This document shows positions 50,970 through 58,600 of a stretch of DNA of 64,000 bases, one piece after another. The notes beneath the pieces were generated by a model that made no database searches, was not told where the DNA came from, and saw only the letters and a program-made list of their open reading frames with translations. How positions within the stretch are numbered: the stretch's first letter is position 1; every line of letters starts with the position of its first letter. The position numbers and the translations under genes are program-made. The DNA is from Porphyromonas uenonis DSM 23387 = JCM 13868 (GTDB taxonomy: Bacteria; Bacteroidota; Bacteroidia; Bacteroidales; Porphyromonadaceae). Where the stretch lies: assembly GCF_000482365.1 (NCBI RefSeq), contig NZ_KI535308.1:28449-92448 (forward strand), written 5' to 3'.

Positions 50970-51255
50970 TGGTAGTTAGTAGTTTGGTGATGAAGAGAAA
51001 GTGTTCAAAAAACCTTACATCTCAATCCTTGAAAATCTAATTGTAGCCAATCTGTAGCCAAACAAACATTACGTTCGTGAAACGATAATACAAAACACTA
51101 ATGCTCAGAAGACTACATAAACCCCTGTAAAGACTAACTATCACCATCTCTCTAGAAAACAGATTATCAAATCGTCTCCGCTAAAAGAAGATAATCAAAT
51201 AGCTATCAGCAACATATCCGCAAAATCACACTCTCTAAAAACGGTATCTTTCAGT
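50970..51255. other. Right-end noncoding region with phased GTAGCCA motifs
   Basis: GTAGCCA at 51043 and 51054 are 11 bp apart and followed by AACA, the same arrangement as at 14707 and 14718 near the left end. Otherwise the stretch is AT-rich and holds the int promoter region and possible arm sites; no gene is visible. Confidence 0.5.
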
Positions 51256-51266
51256 CTTCGGAGGAA
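51256..51266. other. Right junction core of the conjugative element (attR, CTTCGGAGGAA)
   Basis: Second copy of the 11-bp core. Sequence to its right (TCAAAAAATAAGTCCGAAG) resumes the MITE exactly where the left junction broke off, when compared with the intact copy. Confidence 0.8.
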
Positions 51267-51391
51267 TCAAAAAATAAGTCCGAAGAATTTCCCATTTCCT
51301 AGGTACTTATTGGGCCAATTTCTAGGTAGGAATTTTGGAAATTCCTAGGTAGGAAATAAAACGAGCTTATTTTTATCATGCGTCACCCCTG
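51267..51391. mobile_element. Right part of the interrupted MITE-like repeat
   Basis: It contains TCCGAAGAATTT, TTCCTAGGTAGGAA-type palindromes and ends in GCGTCACCCCTG, the inverted partner of the terminal repeat at 14415 (one mismatch). It is directly followed by GGATAGCAGA (51392-51401), the right copy of the 10-bp target duplication. Confidence 0.85.
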
Positions 51392-51432
51392 GGATAGCAG
51401 AGGAGGCGCAGGCTTAGTAGTGTGAAGTTTAC

Positions 51433-51440
51433 TACCTTTG
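51433..51440 (+). promoter_or_regulatory. -7 box TACCTTTG for lrgAB
   Basis: TACCTTTG lies 36 bp upstream of the lrgA start, the usual position for a Bacteroidota promoter. Confidence 0.55.
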
Positions 51441-51476
51441 CAGGCAATTCCTTTTGAGTTCATGTTGATTTTATAG

Positions 51477-51848
51477 ATGAAGTCTCTCGTACAATGCTTT
51501 TGGGTGCTCTTTTTCTTTGCCGTGGGGGAACTGATCGGCATGATGATCGGGCACTTTCTACCAGGGAGTGTGATCGGACTGATCCTCCTCTTTCTAGCTC
51601 TAGAGACGAAGCTGATCAAGCCTGACAAGGTGGACAGCGTCGCCAAGTTTCTTACGCTCAATATGGGTCTCTTCTTCGTGCCGGCTGGCGTAGGATTGAT
51701 CACCCAAGTGGAGCTTATCCAGCAGTATTGGGCTGCCATCGTTATTTCTATGGTCGTCAGCACGGCACTGGTCCTGGTGGTCGTGGGACGAATGCAGCAC
51801 CGCTTCGAGCGGCACCATAAGGAGCAAATACCTAACGACAACGCATGA
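51477..51848 (+). CDS. lrgA: LrgA/CidA-type holin-like protein
   Basis: A 123-residue inner-membrane protein with four transmembrane segments and the CidA/LrgA signature (FAVGELIGMMIGHFLPGSVI, GLILLFLALETKLIKPDKV, FFVPAGVGLITQ). LrgA with LrgB modulates cell lysis or transports small acids such as pyruvate. The stop overlaps the lrgB start (ATGA). Confidence 0.93.
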   Translation: MKSLVQCFWVLFFFAVGELIGMMIGHFLPGSVIGLILLFLALETKLIKPDKVDSVAKFLTLNMGLFFVPAGVGLITQVELIQQYWAAIVISMVVSTALVLVVVGRMQHRFERHHKEQIPNDNA

Positions 51849-52558
51849 TGAACCTCGTCACACTACTCCTGAGCAAGCCCATCTACTGCTTGCCACTCAC
51901 TATAGGGATCTACTTCCTCAGCTTACTTCTATACCGCAAGGTGCGGATCGGGCTCTTTCACCCGCTCATCGTTACCATAGGACTCATCATCTTGATGCTC
52001 TACCTCTCGGGGACCTCGTACGAGGAGTATAAGCAGGGGAGCCAATTGATCGACTTCCTCCTAGGGCCTTCGGTCGTGTCACTGGGCTACATCCTCTACG
52101 AACAGTCTAAGTACCTCCGTGGTCGCGTCGTCTCTATCCTGGTTTCGCTCTTTGTAGGCTCGCTGATCGGCATCCTCAGTGCTGTCGGGCTAGCCTATGC
52201 GCTAGGTGCTGGTGCCCCCATAGCGCACTCGATGGAGTCTCGCTCGGTCACGACCCCTATCGCCATCGCACTCTCAGAGCAGTCGGGCGGTATTCCAGCC
52301 CTGACCGCCGTCGTGGTCGTCATCTCTGGCATCATCGGTGGCGTCATAGGACCTCCACTCTTCAAGTGGTTGCGCATAGAGAGCAGCATAGCCAAGGGAC
52401 TGGCACTAGGGGCAGCAGCGCACGGTGTGGGCACCTCGGTAGCCATCCAGATGGGAGCCCTAGAGGGCGCTATCGGGGGCTTGGCGATTGGCATCATGGG
52501 CGTCTTCACCTCCATACTGATACCGATCGTCCACTACGTCGCTCAGCTTTTTGTATGA
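51845..52558 (+). CDS. lrgB: LrgB family membrane protein
   Basis: A 237-residue polytopic inner-membrane protein with the LrgB pattern (LLGPSVVSLGYILYEQSKYL, SVTTPIAIALSEQSGGIPAL, GLALGAAAHGVGTSVAIQMG). It works with LrgA in the same coupled transcript. No terminator is visible before the protease gene. Confidence 0.94.
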   Translation: MMNLVTLLLSKPIYCLPLTIGIYFLSLLLYRKVRIGLFHPLIVTIGLIILMLYLSGTSYEEYKQGSQLIDFLLGPSVVSLGYILYEQSKYLRGRVVSILVSLFVGSLIGILSAVGLAYALGAGAPIAHSMESRSVTTPIAIALSEQSGGIPALTAVVVVISGIIGGVIGPPLFKWLRIESSIAKGLALGAAAHGVGTSVAIQMGALEGAIGGLAIGIMGVFTSILIPIVHYVAQLFV

Positions 52559-52611
52559 GGTCGTATGTGGTTGAAAAAGGGTACCTTTACCGCACCAAAA
52601 ACACTATCTCT

Positions 52612-55452
52612 ATGATTAGATTTACTCGAAACATACTCTTAGCAACGCTTTGCTTGCTCTGCAGTATCACCTTGGCACAGGCGCAGATCTCCTTCGGCGG
52701 AGTGCCTGCGATCACAGCCCAATCACATCGTGTGGTCGAGATCATTCCTCCGTTCAACGCTCAGGACTTGCGCTCGGCAGAGCAATGGCATCAAGTAGAC
52801 AACGGCTCACCGCTCATCGTGGGGCGCATGCTGCCGCTCTCGGGAGACTTCTACCAGCAGGCAACCCATGAGGTAGTCCAGGGGCGGAGTGTCTATCACC
52901 TAGAGCTCACAGCGCCTGACGCACAGGGCTTGTCGCTTTCGTTTGACAAGCTAGCCCTGCGACCAGGCGATCGCCTCTACCTCTTTGACCCCGCTAGAAA
53001 GCAAGTGCTAGGAGCCTTCACCAGTGAGAGCAATCCCGATGGCGGAGTCTTCGGCACCAACCCCATTGCAGGCAATTCGCTGGTCATACAGTACGAGCCT
53101 GCGGGAGCTTTGGCGGACATTCAGCTAAAGCAGCTCGGCTACTTCTTCGAGTCAGTTGCCGCTCCTTATAATATTCTTGGCGAGGGAGCCTCAGGCGTCT
53201 GCAATGTCAACGTCAACTGCTCCGAGGGCGCTGATATGCAGGATGTCAAGAATGGTATCGTGCAGATACTTGCTGTCATCGAGGGTAACATTGGCTCTTG
53301 TAGTGGCACGCTGGTCAATAACACCAACCAGGATTGGCGTCCGCTCATCATGACCGCTCAGCACTGTACTTTTGGCAAGAAGCCGCTCACGGGCGAGCTT
53401 ATGAATACGACTGAAGAGGACTTTCGTCAGTGGGTTTTCAACTTCCACTACGAGCGCCCTGGGTGTGCCAACAATCAGTGGGTAGGCGAGCAGGCTTACT
53501 CCATCAGTGGCGCTAAGCGCCTGGCTCAAGTACCGATGGATCACGGTAGCGATGGGCTACTCGTGGAGACGCTAACGCCGATACCCGACTACTACGGCGT
53601 TTACTACAATGGCTGGGACCGCTCCGGTACGCTAGAGTCTAAGGCTAAGGGACTACACCACCCGAGTGGCGATGTGATGAAGGTATCTACGATCAAAGAG
53701 CCTCTCAAAAGTGGCACTTGGATGACGAAAGACAATGTTGGCGCGAAAGATGCACACTTTGCGGTACGCTATGCCAAGACGGAGAACGGTCACTGCGTGA
53801 CTGAAGGTGGTAGCTCAGGCTCAGGACTCTTTAATAGTAAGGGCCTCTTCATCGGCACGCTCTCAGGAGGAGCTGCTGAGTGTGATAAGGGGATCAATGC
53901 CCTAAACATGTACGGCAAGCTGAGTGAGCACTGGGCTCGATCCAAGCAAGATGACTCTCTGCATCTACAACCGCTCGCACAGATACTAGACCCTAAGGGT
54001 CATGGCACAGCGATGACTCTGTCTGGTGCCTACAAGCCTGGTGCCACGCTGATCGCTCCTGTGGCGCAGCTACAGGGTGTCTACCAGAATGGTCAGGTCG
54101 CTTTATCATGGCAACCGATGACCGCCTTGTCCGCAGGCATCACAGCTGAGGTGCAGATCTTGCGCAACGGCAAGGAGCTAACGAGCCTGCCCGTTAACAC
54201 GGGACACTATACAGATAGTCAGGTAGGCAACGAGAGCGGTATCGTAACCTACACACTACGCTATAGCTATTCCATCGGGCAGGAAGATACAAGGCACTAC
54301 ACAGCTCCTCGTCATATCTCTTTCTTCACATCAGACCTAGCGGGTGTCTCGCAGTTTGAAGAGAAGAAGGAGGGAAGCCAGGTAACCCTCACTTGGCGTA
54401 AACCTGTCAATCGTCAGCTCATCTCTCAGCTCACCCTCTCTAGCGAAAGCGAAGCTAAGGGGGTTGCTCCTCTAAAGTACCCAGACTTAAATCCTGAGTA
54501 CAACGAGGTCTACCTGGGCGTCCGCTACGATGGTCATGACTTCGCTTCCCTAGGACAGACTCGCCTAGCTGCGATGCATTTTATACCAGCACGCATACCT
54601 CGTGCGCACACCTACACACTCTTCGTGCGCAATGGTCAGAATATACATGTCATCACCAGTCAGGCAGATCTGGATTGCTACAGAGTGCTTGAAGACGATG
54701 CCACCACGACGATAAACTATCCTGTCGGAGATAAGTTTACGCAAAAGAAGTGGCTCTGGGTAAAGGGCTTTACGCCAAAAGTGATACGCCCCGAGGAGAT
54801 GCTCGTCGTAGGCTATAGGCTTCAAACAAGAGCGGCCTTTGATAGGGATGTGGCGATGATCGACCCAACGCCCGCTACGGAGTGGAGCGACCGTCACAAC
54901 GTCCTCTCCTTCGATACGCACTACTGGATGCCCGCAGACATTCAGGGGGCCCTACCTATCAACGGTGGCGCCCTTGCCATCGAGTTTATGATAGATGATG
55001 CAGCGCCGGGCGCACCTGTTGATGTGACGGGATCAATAGCTCGTGGCTTCCACCCAGCGCAGTGGCCCGTGGTCAAGGAGTATATCATCTATGCTGATGG
55101 TGCCGAGATAGGACGCACGCAAGGGCTCAGCTACACAGTCACCAATGCAACGGGCAAGAAGTACAGCGTCAAGCCACTCTACGAGAATGGTCTCATATCA
55201 GCCACCAGTCCAGTGCTGGCAACGAGCGACGCCGTACGTGTCTACCCGACGATCTGCACAGATCATCTGACGATTCAGACGAATGGCGTGACGGGTAGCT
55301 ACCAGCTCTACACGCTCGACGGCACGCGTCTCTCTGAGGGCGTACTGGCAGACCGCACCATCGACACCTCCTCGTGGGCTGTCGGCAGTTACCTCCTACA
55401 GGTGACGCTTGCGGACGGCACGACGACGCTCCACCGCATCGTCAAGCGATAG
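52612..55452 (+). CDS. T9SS-secreted trypsin-like (lysyl endopeptidase-type) protease
   Basis: A 946-residue exported protease resembling PepK of P. gingivalis. Start 52612 (MIRFTRNILL) gives a proper signal peptide ending TLAQAQ; TACCTTTA at about 52582 may be its -7 box. After a ~180-residue propeptide comes the catalytic domain: His in MTAQHC, Asp in HGSDGLLVE, Ser in TEGGSSGSGLF, with cysteines as in lysyl endopeptidases. Several beta domains follow. The end (VYPTICTDHLTIQTNGV ... YQLYTLDGTRL ... GSYLLQVTLADGTTTLHRIV) is a type A T9SS sorting domain, so the enzyme is anchored to or released from the outer surface. Confidence 0.9.
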   Translation: MIRFTRNILLATLCLLCSITLAQAQISFGGVPAITAQSHRVVEIIPPFNAQDLRSAEQWHQVDNGSPLIVGRMLPLSGDFYQQATHEVVQGRSVYHLELTAPDAQGLSLSFDKLALRPGDRLYLFDPARKQVLGAFTSESNPDGGVFGTNPIAGNSLVIQYEPAGALADIQLKQLGYFFESVAAPYNILGEGASGVCNVNVNCSEGADMQDVKNGIVQILAVIEGNIGSCSGTLVNNTNQDWRPLIMTAQHCTFGKKPLTGELMNTTEEDFRQWVFNFHYERPGCANNQWVGEQAYSISGAKRLAQVPMDHGSDGLLVETLTPIPDYYGVYYNGWDRSGTLESKAKGLHHPSGDVMKVSTIKEPLKSGTWMTKDNVGAKDAHFAVRYAKTENGHCVTEGGSSGSGLFNSKGLFIGTLSGGAAECDKGINALNMYGKLSEHWARSKQDDSLHLQPLAQILDPKGHGTAMTLSGAYKPGATLIAPVAQLQGVYQNGQVALSWQPMTALSAGITAEVQILRNGKELTSLPVNTGHYTDSQVGNESGIVTYTLRYSYSIGQEDTRHYTAPRHISFFTSDLAGVSQFEEKKEGSQVTLTWRKPVNRQLISQLTLSSESEAKGVAPLKYPDLNPEYNEVYLGVRYDGHDFASLGQTRLAAMHFIPARIPRAHTYTLFVRNGQNIHVITSQADLDCYRVLEDDATTTINYPVGDKFTQKKWLWVKGFTPKVIRPEEMLVVGYRLQTRAAFDRDVAMIDPTPATEWSDRHNVLSFDTHYWMPADIQGALPINGGALAIEFMIDDAAPGAPVDVTGSIARGFHPAQWPVVKEYIIYADGAEIGRTQGLSYTVTNATGKKYSVKPLYENGLISATSPVLATSDAVRVYPTICTDHLTIQTNGVTGSYQLYTLDGTRLSEGVLADRTIDTSSWAVGSYLLQVTLADGTTTLHRIVKR

Positions 55453-55480
55453 ACCCACACAGAGCCATCAACTAGAGATA

Positions 55481-55513
55481 GGGCACTCCTCGTCAGGGGG
55501 GTGCCCTTTTTCT
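55481..55513 (+). terminator. Terminator after the protease gene
   Basis: GGGCACTCC pairs with GGGGTGCCC around TCGTCAG-type loop, followed by TTTTTC. Confidence 0.85.
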
Positions 55514-55599
55514 TGTATGATGGGTATGTCATACTAGACGATACTGCTCGTTGTGACGCATTAGTCTTGAACGGTCAGTCGCTACTCCTTGCTTGTTTG

Positions 55600-55607
55600 T
55601 ATCTTTT
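55600..55607 (+). promoter_or_regulatory. Candidate -7 box TATCTTTT for the macroglobulin gene
   Basis: It departs from TAnnTTTG by one base and lies 34 bp before the start at 55642; a TTG is not obvious at -33. Confidence 0.35.
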
Positions 55608-55641
55608 CAAGTAACTTAGGGGTATCAAACGGGACTATATT

Positions 55642-58600
55642 ATGAGACTTCGCACCACACTATGTATATTGTTTGCCACTTTACTATCTGTCACTATGAC
55701 CATGGCACAGCAACCAGCCAAATCTAGCCAAGCTCTCTACAAGGAGCTACAGGAATTACAGAAGAAGCGGCTGCCGACACAGACGCTCTCCTGCGCTGAG
55801 CGACTCGCCACTCAGGCTCTCCGTGAGGGCAATCTCTACTACACCATCGAGGCACTGGAGGCGCACAAGACGGCTCTTCGCAGATTAGACTACAACCGTC
55901 TGCTGGAGCAGTTTCCCCTACTCCACACCACGTGGCAAGGACGGAATAAGTTGTCAGAGCGGGATCAGCGCTTCCTCGCTCTATACATAGCACGGGAATA
56001 TATCGTCAAGAGCTCTGATTGGAGCTTTAGGTCAGAGGGACTAAGCCTCACGGATCAGGAGCAGGACAGCGTCACGCCTCGCTACTGGAGTGAAGCGGAC
56101 TATATGAAAGCTATAGATCCGCTGCTGGAGATAGCTTTCGCTCCAAGTGCTGAGCTCTACAAGGTGATACCACGACAAGAGGCGAAGCAGCTACCCGAGG
56201 CGCTTTACGCTGATCGCCTTCCCGAAGAGGGTAACTATACGTTCATAAGCCACCTGCTGAAGGCTCTACCTATCTCTCTGTTGCATCAGCTAGAGCAGCA
56301 AGTCGGACGCACACAAACTTGGTCGGCTCGGATCGGTGCGCTCCTGACGGAAGATCAACTCCAGCAAGCGGACGAGGGGGCTAGGCTCTATGCCCTTTAC
56401 CAAGCGGTGACGCTCGAGGAGACAACCCGTGGCACAGCTCTCAGTACCGTAGCGGAGCAATTAGAAGGCTTACTCAAGCAGAGCCAGCAGATGCACCTTG
56501 AGACGATGGAGATATACAAGCGACTCTTCCAATACTACTATGCCAACGGCTCTGACCCTCTGCGTGCCTACCACTTCATCACGCCTTACCTAGAGTGGCT
56601 CGACAAGCAGGGCAAGTACCCTGAATTCTGTAAGGAGATCCGCCGACAACTATTTACGCCACAGGAAAGCATCTATCTAACTGGCTTTATCTTAGCCGAA
56701 CATCAAGGAATGGTAAAGATGAAGCTGGCCAATGTAGAGCGACTGGAGCTCAAGCTCTTTGCGCTTACGCCACAAGATGCCATCAAGGCTGAAGGAAACA
56801 CGATTCCCGAGCAAGCCAAGCTCGTCTGGAGTCACACATATCAGGGGAAGCAAGGTCTGGATGCGATGGTGCACCAGAGCGACTCGATAGAGCTTCCCTC
56901 CTTGCCCACGGGGCACTATCGCCTGCAAGTAGTCTCTCATCGCACAGCTGAAGCGCAACAACTAGAGGACGTGGAGCAGACAGACACAATGACTTACGAC
57001 TGCACTGTAAGCGACCTATGGACGCTGGATCTAGGTAACGGAACAACTCAACTGCTGAATGCCCTCACGGGGCAAGCTCAGACGGCGCCCATACAGCTAT
57101 GGAGCTATGGAGACAAGCGCTCAGGATGGCACTCGAACTATAAGCCTACACTGGACAAGATTGGCAAGCGAACACCAGACAAGCTCGGCATCTTTGCAAC
57201 ACCTAGGCAGGCTCAGCGACAGCGTGCTGAAGCTTTTCGGGTGGAGAGTGCAGACCATCGGTTGCTCTTACCCTTATGTAACGATTGGTATGGCTACCGT
57301 GGCGAGCGTGGCACTTTTCAGCTATCCAAGACGGTAAGCACGGCGCTCCTACAGACAGATAGAAGTATCTATGAGCTGGGTGATGAGATTCAGCTTTACG
57401 CTGTCGCTTACCGAAGGGGCTACGACCCGAAGCAAGCGATGGTGCTGCCCAAGCTTGACCTGACTATCGAGTTATACACGCCACAGGACGATATGATCGA
57501 CTCGATCACAGTCCAGACTGATCAGTGGGGTCGTCTCCATGCGACCCTCCAGCTACCCAAAGAGGCGATGACGGGCGGCTACACCATTGAGGTCTCTTGT
57601 GATAGCGATCTAGATGATTTCGACGAATATGAGACAACCATTCATGTAGCGGAGTATAAGCGTCCGAGCTTTAAGGGTGCCTTGACCCTGCCCGAGGTGG
57701 CTATGAAGCTGGGAGACACGATTACCGTCCGTGGCTCTGCGATGACTTACAGTGGCTATCCGCTCGCAGAGGCATCTGTAGCCTACAGCGTGACGGGAAG
57801 CTATAGGAACTGGTTGTTTGATGAGGTTGTTCCCGATCAGCTACTCACCTCTGGCACGCTTCAGGTCAATGAGCAGGATGGGAGCTTTGAGTTCCCGATT
57901 ACCCTCTCAGACTTACGCACCGAGGCTATGCGTCAGTACCAGCAAATTTGGGCAGTTCACACCTACCGCATAGAGGTGACCATCACAGCGCCCAGTGGCG
58001 AGACGCAACGGCTAGAGCGATCTATTTGGATCGGCTCGAAACCTGTATCTATAGAGTACAAGGGGGCAAAGACCTTCTTCAAGGATAGGCCAGAGGAGAC
58101 TCAGACTTTTACCATCCGTGTGACCAACGAGGACGATGCTTCCATAGCCACGACGATAGAGCTACGACTCACTTCGCTCGCTGATACGACAAGCTCTTGG
58201 TCGGTAGAGGTGCCCGCCAACGAGAAGCTACACCTGCCCGCTGAGTGGCTTCGCCTACCTTCGGGCTCCTACCGCTTGACTTACATTTACCACGATAAGA
58301 CGGGTGAGACGCTAGAGAAAGAGCAAGAGATAGTCCTCTTTGATGAGCATGACAAGCGTCTACCGATACAAAGTACGCTGTGGGCGGCTTCGCCCTCGGA
58401 GGAATACCCACGAGGTGGCGCACCTACGATATACTATGCCAGCAACGAGAACCAGCAGGCGATCTACTATGTCATCAATACTATAGGTCAGCCCGCTATC
58501 TACGGACAGCTCCCCGCGCTCCCCGCTCAGCAGGTAGGACGCTGGCAGCCGACGCTCCCCAAGAGTGTTGACCCGGAGGGGCAGATCTGCATAGAGCTGT

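Larger units (their letters stand above)
14647..51255. mobile_element. Integrative conjugative element (CTn type), about 36.6 kb
   Basis: The borders are set by interruption of a MITE whose intact copy lies in this window. The content is that of a Bacteroides-type conjugative transposon: full traE-to-traQ transfer cluster, relaxase with accessory protein and coupling protein, topB, a tyrosine integrase 286 bp from the right end, helicase-loader and excisionase-like genes. Absent or not recognised are traA (ParA), traP, the rteABC regulators and antibiotic resistance. Cargo includes surface lipoproteins, an AbiE-like toxin pair and proteins sharing a C-terminal tag. All conjugation genes appear complete, so the element may be functional. 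Confidence 0.9.

Noticed and set aside
14647..51255. Antibiotic-resistance gene (tet, erm) expected on a Bacteroides-type element
   Set aside because: All frames of size were read; none resembles a resistance gene.
52366..52611. Longer N-terminal frame of the protease
   Set aside because: It lies in another frame of lrgB and would bury the clear signal peptide beginning at 52612.
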